Shown here: positions 1-8,151 of the stretch, one piece after another | Numbering within the stretch: position 1 is the first letter of the stretch | Layout: the number at the start of each line of letters is the position of its first letter | DNA from: an uncultured Subdoligranulum sp. | Lineage (GTDB): Bacteria; Bacillota_A; Clostridia; Oscillospirales; Ruminococcaceae | Direction of reading: 5' to 3' | Length of the DNA: 64,000 nucleotides | Assembly: GCF_937890665.1 (NCBI RefSeq) | Contig: NZ_CALADU010000095.1 | Location: forward strand, 1 to 64,000 | Program-made: the position numbers and the translations under genes | Notes under the pieces: generated by a model | Databases searched by the model: none | What the model was told of the DNA's origin: nothing | What the model saw: only the letters and a program-made list of their open reading frames with translations

Positions 1-3000
1 TGATGCGCTCCAAGAGGATGCGCTTGCCCGCTTTCGGTGCCCGGGGCAGCATGAGCGAAGCGGGCACTTCGGACAGCGACGCCCGGCAAGCCAGTGCCGT
101 CACCCCTACTGTCAGTACCGTCAAGGTACCGCCGGCGAAAAGTGCCTGCGTAAGCCGCCACGGTGTGGCCAGTTCCGGCATATAGTACATCATCGTGTAA
201 GCCGACCAGATGATGGTGGGGAACGCTTTGAATCCTATGGCCAACCCAACCACCGTACCGGATACCGCCGCTGCAAAAGCATACCACAGATACTTTTGCA
301 TAATCTCGCGGCGGGTATAGCCCAGCGCTTTCATGGTGCCAATTTGCAGCCGCTCTTCTTCCACCATGCGGGTCATCGTAGTGGAAACCACCAGTGCCGC
401 TACCAAAAAGAAGAATACCGGGAAGATGGTGGTGATGGCCGTCAATTTGTCCACGTTGCCGGTAAAAGAGGAAAAACTCACGTTGTTGCTGCGATCCCAA
501 ATATACCATTCCGGCATCTCGATGTCATCCAGCTCTCGCTGTCCGTCCTCGATTTCCGCCCGGGCATCGGCCAATTCCTGCTCGGCCTCCGCTTTGGCAT
601 CTTCGTATTCGATCTCGCCGTCCCGCAGTTTTTGGGCATTTTCCGCAATGGTCGCCCGCGCATCATCCAACTCTGCCCGGGCATCGGCCAATTCGGCCTT
701 GGCATCCTCCAACTGACGGCGTGCATCGTCTAGCTGGATTTGCTTGTCGGTCAGGGTTGCCCAACCGTCCTCTAGCTGGACCCGGCCGTCTGCCAGCTCT
801 TTTTTACCCGCCTCGTACTCGGCCACGCCGTCCCGATACTCGGCCCAGCCATCCTCCAATTCTTTCTGGGCATCGCGCAGTTGTACGGCACTATCCTCCA
901 ACTGTTTGCGGCCGTCACTCAGTTTCTTTTCATTGGCATAGTACGCTTCCCAAGACGTGTCCAGCGTGCGTCGCCCGTCCACCGTCTCGGCAAAGCCTTC
1001 CATGAAGAAGCCCATTTTTTCCTGCTCGGTTTCCAGCCCCTGCTGCCCGCCTGCCACCAGTTTGGCAAAGTAGGTCACGGCTCCCGGCCACGGCTGCGCC
1101 TGCTGGTCCAGCCAATTTTGAGCCGCCGCCAAGGTGTCAGCCATCTGGGAACGATCTGACTGCACAATCGCCGTCAACTGCTGGATCAACTGCTGCATCT
1201 GTTCTTCTTCGGCCAGTTGATCACCGGTAGCCACAACGGTTTGCTGCGGTGCCTTCTCTTTGGGAGCCGCTTCCTCGGTACAAGGCTGCGCCTCGGCAGG
1301 AGCTGCTTCGCTGTCGGTTGCTGCCTGCGGTTCCGACGTCATCTCCTGCAAAGCAGCTTCCTCCGCCGGGGCTCCTTTCTCCGACGCAGCCGGCTCCTGC
1401 ACCGCTTCTTCCTGTCCTGCCTCCTCGATTTCCGGCTCCGCTGTTTCTTCAGCCGTTTCCGCCGGAGCTTCCGGCAAAGTTTTTCCCTCGGTTTCAGGCT
1501 CGTCCGGGTTCGTTTCTTCTGCGGGTTCTTCTTCCGCCATATCCGACGGGGCTGGCGTTTCAGACGGTTCCTCTTCCGGTTCCGCTTGCACGGTCTCATC
1601 CGATTCAGAGGCACTTTCTTCTTCACCACCGGTGGGCGGTAGCTGTGCCATCAAATCATCCAGCATCTGCTGAGCCTTCTGCTGCACCTCTCTTGCCGCA
1701 GAAGTCAGCGAAAGATCGGCCGCAGAAAGTCCCATCGGCGCCAGATAAGCGTCCAGATCATCCAACGCTTCGTCATAGCTTTCCGGTGTGGGGAGTTCGT
1801 TGTCCAACAGCCAGTCTATAAACCCTTGTACATCCTCTGCCGAGACGGTACCTTCCATTTCCGGATTTTGGGTTTGCAGCAGCAAGTTGATCCCTTGGAC
1901 CAACTGCGCAAGTCCCTCCGCATAGTCCTCTTCGGCGGCATCCAACTGCTTTTTACCGGCGGCCAGCGCCTCTTCCCCATCGGTCAGCTTTTGCAGCGCC
2001 TCGTTATATTGCTCTAAACCAGACTCGTACTCTGCCTGTCCCGCTTCCAACTGGCGGCGGGCATCCTCCAACTTAGGTGCATTGGCCGCCAGTTCCGCTT
2101 CTCCCTCTTCGATCTTCGCTTGGTTGTCCAGCAGCTCCTGCCGGCCGTCTTCCAACTGGGCGTCCCCATCGTTCACCGTGGCCTCATTGTCCGCCACTTC
2201 CTGAACACCGTCGGCATACTCCTGCTCGCCATCCCAGTATTCTTGTTCGCCATCCGCCAACTCCTTGCGGCCGTCTTCCAATTCTGCGGCGGCATCTGCC
2301 AGTTCCTGCTGCGCCTCCGCTTCGGCGTCGTAGTACTCTGCCCAAGCATCGTTGATTTCCTGTTGTCCTTCGGCGCGGGTTTCGGCATACCGCGCCTCGC
2401 AGCGTTCTTGCTGGATAGCTTCCACGTTGGCTTCCACTGCTTCTACCGTGGCCTCGTAGGCATCCCCCATACTGTTCTGTTCCAGCGCGCCCTGCGCCGT
2501 CACATAGATTTCCGTATAGGTTTCGTAGGCAAAGTCCTCGGGCTGCAGGTACATGACCAGATCCACCGTACCGTTGCCTACACTGGCAGGTTCCCGCTCA
2601 AAGCTGAAATAGTTGGCGTTATGTACAATGCCGACCACCGTATACTCGGTACAGGCCAGCTTGGTATCCAAGTCTTCGTTTTCGCTGCTGATGGTCAGTT
2701 GGGTGCCAATGGGATAATTTGTGTCGGTCAAGTTGGCCCCGGCCTCCACCACACATTCCCCAGACTTTTCCGGCCAGCGGCCATCCGCCAATACAACATG
2801 GTTGATGGCATCCTCCCCTTCCGGAGGCAAACTCTGTACCCGGGACACCACAACATCGGCCCCCGCGTTGACCAGCAAATCGGCCGAATAGGCCGGCTGG
2901 ACCGCGCGGACGCCTTCCACCTGCCGCAGCGCTTCCACATCCTCATCGGTGAGGCCCATTGTCGAGACGATTCGCAGATCGTAGAAGTTAGCGTCGTCCA

Positions 3001-3154
3001 GATAGGTTTCCATCGACTCCTTCATATCCATGGGCGTCGAATTCAACCCTGCCAAAAAACCGACTCCCAACGCCACGATGGAAAAAATCGCCACGAAGCG
3101 GCTGCGAGCACTTTTAAAGGTACGCAGTATGTTTTTTCGGTAGGTGCGTGTCAT
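1..3154 (-). CDS. FtsX/MacB-type ABC permease with giant coiled-coil insert (partial, 3' end outside window)
   Basis: The frame stays open from the ATG at 3154 to the left edge (at least 1,051 codons), so the C-terminal part is missing. The first membrane segment lies near residues 20-37, followed by a MacB-like periplasmic region. Two heptad-rich stretches (about 265-415 and 735-880) are full of repeats such as ELEDGRKELADGEQEY. Between them, about 505-640, lies a Pro/Glu/Ala-rich low-complexity segment. The first FtsX core follows, with the motif EEERLQIGTMKALG near residue 930 and three membrane helices. It starts directly after the stop of the ATPase gene, so the two form an export-type ABC transporter. 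The family commonly acts on lipoproteins or the cell envelope; the substrate here is unknown. Confidence 0.85.
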   Translation of the reverse strand, partial: MTRTYRKNILRTFKSARSRFVAIFSIVALGVGFLAGLNSTPMDMKESMETYLDDANFYDLRIVSTMGLTDEDVEALRQVEGVRAVQPAYSADLLVNAGADVVVSRVQSLPPEGEDAINHVVLADGRWPEKSGECVVEAGANLTDTNYPIGTQLTISSENEDLDTKLACTEYTVVGIVHNANYFSFEREPASVGNGTVDLVMYLQPEDFAYETYTEIYVTAQGALEQNSMGDAYEATVEAVEANVEAIQQERCEARYAETRAEGQQEINDAWAEYYDAEAEAQQELADAAAELEDGRKELADGEQEYWDGEQEYADGVQEVADNEATVNDGDAQLEDGRQELLDNQAKIEEGEAELAANAPKLEDARRQLEAGQAEYESGLEQYNEALQKLTDGEEALAAGKKQLDAAEEDYAEGLAQLVQGINLLLQTQNPEMEGTVSAEDVQGFIDWLLDNELPTPESYDEALDDLDAYLAPMGLSAADLSLTSAAREVQQKAQQMLDDLMAQLPPTGGEEESASESDETVQAEPEEEPSETPAPSDMAEEEPAEETNPDEPETEGKTLPEAPAETAEETAEPEIEEAGQEEAVQEPAASEKGAPAEEAALQEMTSEPQAATDSEAAPAEAQPCTEEAAPKEKAPQQTVVATGDQLAEEEQMQQLIQQLTAIVQSDRSQMADTLAAAQNWLDQQAQPWPGAVTYFAKLVAGGQQGLETEQEKMGFFMEGFAETVDGRRTLDTSWEAYYANEKKLSDGRKQLEDSAVQLRDAQKELEDGWAEYRDGVAEYEAGKKELADGRVQLEDGWATLTDKQIQLDDARRQLEDAKAELADARAELDDARATIAENAQKLRDGEIEYEDAKAEAEQELADARAEIEDGQRELDDIEMPEWYIWDRSNNVSFSSFTGNVDKLTAITTIFPVFFFLVAALVVSTTMTRMVEEERLQIGTMKALGYTRREIMQKYLWYAFAAAVSGTVVGLAIGFKAFPTIIWSAYTMMYYMPELATPWRLTQALFAGGTLTVLTVGVTALACRASLSEVPASLMLPRAPKAGKRILLERI

Positions 3155-3880
3155 TTACCATTCGATCCTTTCCACCGGAGTGGGGTTCGGGTTGATCGTT
3201 TCCTCGACTACGCGGCCACTGTTGATGCGGATAACCCGGTCCGCCATTGCCGCCAGTGCACTGTTGTGGGTGATGACAATAACCGTTCGCCCCTGCCGCC
3301 GGCAGGTGGCTTGCAGCAGCGCCAGCACCTGTTTGCCAGTCTTATAATCTAAGGCACCGGTGGGTTCGTCGCAGAGCAAAATCTTGGGATTTTTCGCCAA
3401 CGCCCGGGCAATCGATACCCGCTGCTGCTCACCGCCGGAAAGTTGTGCCGGGAAGTTATCGCGCCGATGGGCAAGGCCGACTTCTTCCAGCACGGTATCG
3501 GCATCCAACGGGTCCCGGCAGATCTCCGCCGCCAGTTCTACATTTTCCCGGGCGGTCAGATTCTGCACCAGATTGTAAAACTGAAATACAAACCCCACAT
3601 CATATCGGCGATAGGTAGTCAGCCGCTTTTGGTTAAAATCGCTGACGCACTCTCCGTCCAGCAGGATCTTGCCTTCATCACAGGTATCCATCCCGCCCAG
3701 CATATTCAGTACCGTGGTTTTTCCTGCTCCCGAAGGGCCTAAAATGACACAGAATTCCCCCTTCTCGATGGTAAAGCTCACATGATCCGAGGCTGCGATC
3801 CGTGTATCGCCCATCTGGTAGTATTTGCAGACATTGTCAAACACCACAAAGGGCTGCTGTTCTTTTTCGGTGTTGGCCAT
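3155..3880 (-). CDS. ABC transporter ATP-binding protein, LolD/MacB type
   Basis: A 241-residue ATPase. Walker A GPSGAGKT is at about 48-55, the signature LSGGEQQR at 147-154 and Walker B ILLCDE at 167-172. The frame stays open upstream to 4204, but I chose the ATG at 3880 because GAGGAG sits just before it and homology begins with the MANTEKEQQ stretch. Its stop codon abuts the start of the large FtsX permease, so both should be made from one mRNA and assemble into one exporter. The spacer between the conserved [15 protein letters not shown] block and the D-loop looks normal for the LolD/YtrE/MacB group, and no residue appears lost. Confidence 0.93.
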   Translation of the reverse strand: MANTEKEQQPFVVFDNVCKYYQMGDTRIAASDHVSFTIEKGEFCVILGPSGAGKTTVLNMLGGMDTCDEGKILLDGECVSDFNQKRLTTYRRYDVGFVFQFYNLVQNLTARENVELAAEICRDPLDADTVLEEVGLAHRRDNFPAQLSGGEQQRVSIARALAKNPKILLCDEPTGALDYKTGKQVLALLQATCRRQGRTVIVITHNSALAAMADRVIRINSGRVVEETINPNPTPVERIEW

Positions 3881-3916
3881 TTTGCTTCTCCTCTGGTTTG
3901 GGGTTCTTTTGCTTGT

Positions 3917-3925
3917 ATTATAGCA
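3917..3925 (-). promoter_or_regulatory. Extended -10 promoter of the ABC operon
   Basis: On the minus strand the sequence reads TGCTATAAT, a perfect -10 with the TGn extension, 37 bases upstream of the ATPase start. No good -35 is visible at 17 bases, which an extended -10 can tolerate. Confidence 0.55.
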
Positions 3926-3992
3926 GACTTTTGTGCAAAATTCCCATACAAATTTTAAACTTTGTGCCCAAATCGACTCTTTTTCACAACTT

Positions 3993-4511
3993 TCATGGCT
4001 GTGCTTCCGGTTCCGCTTGCTGCGGTTCAATGCCCAAATAGGGCAGCGCTTTTTGCAGCACCTCGGCGCATACCGGCCCCGACAACGTACCGCCGCTGGT
4101 CGTCCAGCTATGCGGTTCGTCCAGACAGACCAGCACCGCCAGACGCGGCTCGTCGATGGGCGCCACCGCCACAAAGCTGCTGATCCGTGCTCCTTCGTTT
4201 TCACTATCCAATTTTTGGCTGGTACCGCTTTTGCCCCCTACACGATAGCCTTTTACCGCTGCGTTTTTACCGGTACCGTCGGTAACCACCCCTTCCATAA
4301 GCGTGCACATCGTGGCGCTGGTCTCTTCGCTGATAACGCGGCGTTTCACCGCGGGCTGTGTTTCCTGCACCACCGTGCCATCGGGAGCGGTGATGCGCTG
4401 CACCACGTAGGGCTGCATTAGGTTGCCGCCATTGACCACCGCGCAAACCGCCGTTAGCATTTGCAAATAGCTGACCTTACTGCTTTGCCCAAAAGAGCAA
4501 GATGCCAGCTC
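3993..4511 (-). pseudogene. Class B penicillin-binding protein, C-terminal fragment (split gene)
   Basis: These 172 codons encode the C-terminal third of a SpoVD/FtsI-type transpeptidase. They include the SFGQ stretch and the third active-site motif as KSGT (GGKSGTSQK), residues 528-531 of the rebuilt protein. The N-terminal part, with SVFK and SCN, lies at 8141-9442 on the same strand. The two parts are separated by a 3.6 kb serine-recombinase element. In its present form this fragment is preceded by about 25 element-derived codons (open to 4586), which give no membrane anchor and no nucleophile, so it cannot work alone. Joining at the 11-bp repeat gives Asp-Arg-Met-Gly-Pro-Val-Glu-Leu-Ala without a frame change. 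Confidence 0.88.
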
Positions 4512-4522
4512 CACCGGCCCCA
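4512..4522. repeat. Left attachment-site core (attL)
   Basis: CACCGGCCCCA, identical to 8141-8151. On its inner side TTTGGAC lies at 4536-4542. This is the inverted partner of GTCCAAA at 8128-8134, so in a circularised element the two would sit 30 bp apart around the core, as expected for a serine-integrase attP. Confidence 0.8.
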
Positions 4523-4680
4523 GCTGATACAGAAATTTGGACCCTAGAACGTTTTTTCTTCTACGCAGCCATTTATAAATTTTCATTATATAGTTAAAAT
4601 TTCGCTTAAGCCTTCTGGAGAAACTCCCAAAAGCGGCTTGTCAAATATGACAATTTTTTCAAAAAAACGTGAACTTTTTG

Positions 4681-4709
4681 TTGCATATTCAAACACCTTC
4701 GTATATAAT
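4681..4709 (+). promoter_or_regulatory. Promoter of the element-borne permease
   Basis: TTGCAT (4681-4686), a 17-base spacer and a perfect TATAAT (4704-4709). The transcript would start near 4716 and reach the AAAGGAGG site ahead of the ATG at 4781. Confidence 0.65.
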
Positions 4710-4780
4710 GTGTTTTGATAAAATAATCACAACTGCTCGTTCGGAAGGGGGACGAGCAGTCCATAAAAAGGAGGAATACA

Positions 4781-6178
4781 ATGGAATTTGTGATTGGTAT
4801 CATTCTGGTTCTGAGCTTCTTTGCACTGGCTTACTACTGTGTCAAAGGCCACAACCTGATGATCGGCTTTTTGGTCATTGCTACCGTTTGGACGGTGCTG
4901 TCCCTGTTGGGTACGATGGTCGCCTCTCCCGAATTTATTGCGGAAAATGAAATCTTGCAGTTCGGCGGAGATTCCGGCACTACCCTCGTTTCCATTCTGA
5001 ACAAAATCTATCAGAGTGCACCCGAAGGCTGGGGCACCACGCTGGTCAACGTCTGCTGGGGCGCTTGGTTTGGTCGCGTCCTGATGGACACCGGCATTGC
5101 CTCCACCCTGATCCGCAAGACTGTTGAGCTGGGCGGTGACCGTCCCATCGTCACCATCGTCCTGCTGAACGTCGTCACGGCCTTCATCTTCACGGCCATG
5201 ATGGGCGCAGGTCCCGTTATCGCGATCGGTGTTATCGTTCTGCCCATCTTGATGAGTCTGGGTGTGCCGAAAGCTATTGCCATGTTCACCTTCATGGGTT
5301 CCGTATCTGCCGGTATGTATCTGAACCCGGTTCTGCAGTGGAGCCAGCTGCGCGCCTTCATTCTGGCGGCTGACGAAATGCCCGAGTTCTCCTTCACCTG
5401 GTACGCCACCCACTGGGGCTACTTCGCACTGGGCATCTCTCTGGTTGTGGTCTGCGTTTTGGCAGGCGTCTACCTGAAGATGAGCAAGCCCAGCCATGCT
5501 TGGGCCGCCCAGAGCCGCGGTGCTTCCGAGCAGAGAGACGCGCCCATCTACACGCTGCTCCTGCCGATCGTCCCCGTTGTGCTGAAGATTGCCTTCGACT
5601 TCTCCGTCATTGGCGGCTTCGTCATCGCCGGTTTTGCAGCGCTGTTCCTTTGCGGCCGTATGAACGGTTCCTTTAAGGAGAACTGCCAGCTGGTCAACAA
5701 GCTGTACTACGACGGCGTTGTGGATACCGCCCCGCTGATCGGCTTCCTGCTGACGCTTCCCATGTTCAACACCTGCGCCAGCTACGCAGCCCCCTACTTC
5801 AAGGAAGTTCTGGGCAGCTTCATGCCTACCAACGAGTACGTTATCTGCGCACTGTTCGCAGTCCTGTCCATCATGGGCTTCTTCCGTGGTCCCCTGACCC
5901 TGTACGGCTGCGGCGCCGCTACGTTGGGTGTTCTGCGTGCTGTGGGCAACTTCTCTGCTCCCTTCCTGTTCTGCGTGTTCACGATCCCGTCCACGACTGT
6001 GAACGTTGGTTCCTGCATCACCCAGAGCTGGATTGCTTGGGGCTTGGCGTACACGAAGGTTGAGTCTCGTGATTACCTCAAACTCTCCATTCCGTTTGCG
6101 TACATTGCCTCCATCCTGCTGTACATCCTGACGGCCTTCACCGTGACTGGCCTGACCGGTTCTTGGCTCGTTTCCTAA
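4781..6178 (+). CDS. GntP-like (IT superfamily) membrane symporter carried by the element
   Basis: A 465-residue polytopic membrane protein with about eleven to twelve hydrophobic segments. Its glycine-rich motif MMGAGPVIAIG (about 146-156) and the repeated VNVCWGAWFGR / SCITQSWIAWG arrangement suggest an ion-transporter-superfamily organic anion:H+ or Na+ symporter of the GntP/CitM kind. The substrate cannot be read from the sequence. An AAAGGAGG ribosome site and consensus promoter precede it, and a 19-bp-stem terminator follows. Codons are strongly biased to CTG, GTC and ATC, more than in neighbouring genes, as in highly expressed genes. It is the only metabolic cargo of the recombinase element. 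The family call is moderate; being a transporter is firm. Confidence 0.7.
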   Translation: MEFVIGIILVLSFFALAYYCVKGHNLMIGFLVIATVWTVLSLLGTMVASPEFIAENEILQFGGDSGTTLVSILNKIYQSAPEGWGTTLVNVCWGAWFGRVLMDTGIASTLIRKTVELGGDRPIVTIVLLNVVTAFIFTAMMGAGPVIAIGVIVLPILMSLGVPKAIAMFTFMGSVSAGMYLNPVLQWSQLRAFILAADEMPEFSFTWYATHWGYFALGISLVVVCVLAGVYLKMSKPSHAWAAQSRGASEQRDAPIYTLLLPIVPVVLKIAFDFSVIGGFVIAGFAALFLCGRMNGSFKENCQLVNKLYYDGVVDTAPLIGFLLTLPMFNTCASYAAPYFKEVLGSFMPTNEYVICALFAVLSIMGFFRGPLTLYGCGAATLGVLRAVGNFSAPFLFCVFTIPSTTVNVGSCITQSWIAWGLAYTKVESRDYLKLSIPFAYIASILLYILTAFTVTGLTGSWLVS

Positions 6179-6250
6179 CGGAAGCCGTTTTCGAAAACGC
6201 CCCCTTCCGACGTAATCGTTTAATACGACCTCTTTAGGCAGATACCTAAA

Positions 6251-6296
6251 AGAATAAGCCCCCGGACCTTGTAGGTCCGGGGGCTTATTCTTTTTC
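6251..6296 (+). terminator. Strong terminator of the permease gene
   Basis: A perfect 19-bp stem (6251-6269 with 6273-6291) and a three-base loop, followed by a short T run. It overlaps the last codon and stop of the convergent recombinase gene. Confidence 0.9.
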
Positions 6297-7838
6297 CGTG
6301 TCCGTGAAGTTGAAGAAGATGGTGATATGTTTGTGGGCATCCACCTCCACACGGCGCACCAGTTGTTGCAGTTGGGCTTTTGCTAGATGATCGAACCGGA
6401 GAAACGCCTCTACTTTTTCCTCTACCATGCGAATCTGGTCCTGCTTGTCTTTTCCCTGCGCCAGTTGTTCCAGCTTCTGCTGGCAGCGAAGCTCTTCTTG
6501 CCGTAGATTTTTTGAGATGTAACCAAATTCATCCTCACGTAAAATTCCGGCCGCTTTATCTTTGTATGCCTCCAAACGGATACGGCGGACTTTTTCCTGT
6601 TGCTGTTCCCATTTGCTGCGCTGTTTCTCAAGATTCAGGTTGTGCTGTTGTTTTTCCGCACACTTTTGAGCTATCGCTTTTGGATCCACCTGATTCTGCG
6701 CAAGGGTACGCAGCACCTCCCCCACCATCTGCAAAACCACATCTTCCCGCATGCTATGGGAAGTGCAGCGGTGCGCCGCAGGCTCCCGGCCGTAGGTGTA
6801 GCAGTTCAAATACCAGTACCGCCCCCGCTTCTTAGCATAAAGCGGAGCGCCGCAATCGGCACAGTAAGCAATGCCGGTCAACAGGTGGGGATGGTGGGTT
6901 GTTTCGTAAGTACGGACTTGCTGCATCGCTTGCGCCAGCGCAAAATCCTCCCGGCTGACCAACGGTTCATGCGTTCCCGCCACCACGATCCAATCTGAAG
7001 GATCGACCCGACGGCGGACATGCACTTTATAGTTCACCGTCCGGGTAAACTGCTGGGCCATATCCCCCTGATAGACCGGGTGGCTTAGGATGCGGCGAAT
7101 CGTTTCGGCATTCCACAAACCTGTAAAGCGGCGGCTCGAATCGACCATCTGCTTTTTTACCGCCGGGGACGGAATCTGCTCCCGATTGAAAATCTTGGCA
7201 ATTTGGGTGCGGCTGGCCCCACCCAGAAACAACGCAAAGATGCGCTGTACCGTAGGGGCCGTTTCCTCATCCGGCAGAAGATGATACTTGTCCGCCGGAT
7301 CAATACGGTACCCATAGGGTGCCTGCCGTCCCAGAAACTTTCCCTGCCGTTTCAGAATGCCCAGTGAGGTCCGCACCTTCGCGCTGGCATCGGCAGCGTA
7401 TAGATCGTTGAACACATTTTTGAAGACCGCCATCTGCTGGACGCTGTCGGTATTGCGGGCGGAGTCATACTGGTCGTTGACCGCGATGAAGCGAATCCCC
7501 AAACGGGGAAAAATCTGTTCCAGATACCGCCCCATTTCCGCATAGTTACGGCCCAGCCGGGACAGATCTTTGACAAGGATGCAGTGAACACTGCCGTCCA
7601 TCAAACAGCGATTCAGTTCCTGAAATCCCGGACGCTCAAAGTCCGTACCGGTATGTCCATCATCCACAAACTCCCGCACAACACGGAACCCATGCCCTTG
7701 CGCCCACTCCTGTAAGAAAGCCCGCTGATTTTGGATGGAATCCGACTCGGCCGCCGGGCCATCCGCCGAGGAAAGGCGCAGATACAACACCGCAGCCTCT
7801 CTGGCAGGCATCTTTTCCAACGCCCTGTTTTCCTTCAT
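6285..7838 (-). CDS. Large serine recombinase of the element
   Basis: 517 residues. The resolvase domain (about 12-160) has the nucleophile context YLRLSS and the LVKDLSRLGRN motif. The recombinase domain follows (about 175-290, with PYGYR). A zinc ribbon with CADCG lies near 335, with two further cysteines downstream, and a long coiled coil covers 385-450. This is the domain order of TnpX/phiC31-class integrases that act on short att cores without host factors. Its start ATG overlaps the stop of the upstream 39-codon ORF (ATGA), indicating translational coupling. The gene is intact with no lost catalytic residue seen, so the element may still be mobile. The natural target is inferred to be the 11-bp core in the PBP gene. 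Confidence 0.95.
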   Translation of the reverse strand: MKENRALEKMPAREAAVLYLRLSSADGPAAESDSIQNQRAFLQEWAQGHGFRVVREFVDDGHTGTDFERPGFQELNRCLMDGSVHCILVKDLSRLGRNYAEMGRYLEQIFPRLGIRFIAVNDQYDSARNTDSVQQMAVFKNVFNDLYAADASAKVRTSLGILKRQGKFLGRQAPYGYRIDPADKYHLLPDEETAPTVQRIFALFLGGASRTQIAKIFNREQIPSPAVKKQMVDSSRRFTGLWNAETIRRILSHPVYQGDMAQQFTRTVNYKVHVRRRVDPSDWIVVAGTHEPLVSREDFALAQAMQQVRTYETTHHPHLLTGIAYCADCGAPLYAKKRGRYWYLNCYTYGREPAAHRCTSHSMREDVVLQMVGEVLRTLAQNQVDPKAIAQKCAEKQQHNLNLEKQRSKWEQQQEKVRRIRLEAYKDKAAGILREDEFGYISKNLRQEELRCQQKLEQLAQGKDKQDQIRMVEEKVEAFLRFDHLAKAQLQQLVRRVEVDAHKHITIFFNFTDTEKE

Positions 7839-7954
7839 ATGGCTTCCCCCTGCCCTTCGAGGTTCAGATTGCTCAGCAGTTGTTCCAGATAGTCCGCCAG
7901 CGTTCGGCTCCCTGCCTCTGTGGCAAATAGGACGGTAATCTCCGGTTCGTCCAT
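7835..7954 (-). CDS. 39-aa acidic protein coupled to the recombinase
   Basis: A short ORF starting at 7954 behind a GGGGGAG ribosome site and ending TGA inside the recombinase start (ATATGA). The product begins MDEPEITVLFATEAG, is acidic, and has a predicted amphipathic helix rich in Leu (ADYLEQLLSNL). I do not recognise a family. Tight coupling to a serine recombinase suggests a partner, for example a recombination directionality factor or a regulator, but this is inference. It could also be merely a translation-initiation leader for the recombinase. Confidence 0.6.
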   Translation of the reverse strand: MDEPEITVLFATEAGSRTLADYLEQLLSNLNLEGQGEAI

Positions 7955-8140
7955 CGTCACTCCCCCTTTTTCCCTCATGGTGCTCCCCAGATTCTTTGGT
8001 TCATTCTATGCAGAACTTTTCCGCAATATTTTCTTTGGTTTGGGAGTAGAAGAGAACCCCTTATGACTCTAACCCAAAAGGGATTTTTCCAGCGCTATAA
8101 CCGGTTTGTTTCTTATCCCCTGTAACCGTCCAAAAGTATG

Positions 8141-8151
8141 CACCGGCCCCA
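8141..8151. repeat. Right attachment-site core (attR)
   Basis: The second copy of CACCGGCCCCA. On its element side GTCCAAA lies at 8128-8134, the inverted match of the TTTGGAC at the other end. On its chromosomal side the PBP reading frame continues. Confidence 0.8.

Larger units (their letters stand above)
4512..8151. mobile_element. Serine-recombinase integrative element inserted in a PBP gene
   Basis: The element is bounded by two copies of CACCGGCCCCA (4512-4522 and 8141-8151). Removing the 3,629 bp between equivalent points of these copies fuses the flanking PBP halves in frame. Cargo is a permease (4781-6178, plus strand), a large serine recombinase (6285-7838, minus) and a 39-codon ORF coupled to it (7835-7954). 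The end segments are AT-rich and hold no gene: 4523-4680 shows nothing recognised beyond the left half-site, and 7955-8140 holds the right half-site. There are no terminal inverted repeats of a DDE transposon. Its placement resembles recombinase-bounded intervening elements such as skin, but whether it excises is not known. Confidence 0.85.

Noticed and set aside
3881..4204. 109-codon N-terminal extension of the ABC ATPase
   Set aside because: The extension overlaps the PBP fragment, is Arg/Cys-rich without homology, and has no ribosome site; GAGGAG precedes the ATG at 3880.
4727..6352. 541-codon open frame antisense to the element permease
   Set aside because: It results from the strong codon bias of the permease; composition is Gln/Asp/Gly-rich without hydrophobic or domain pattern.
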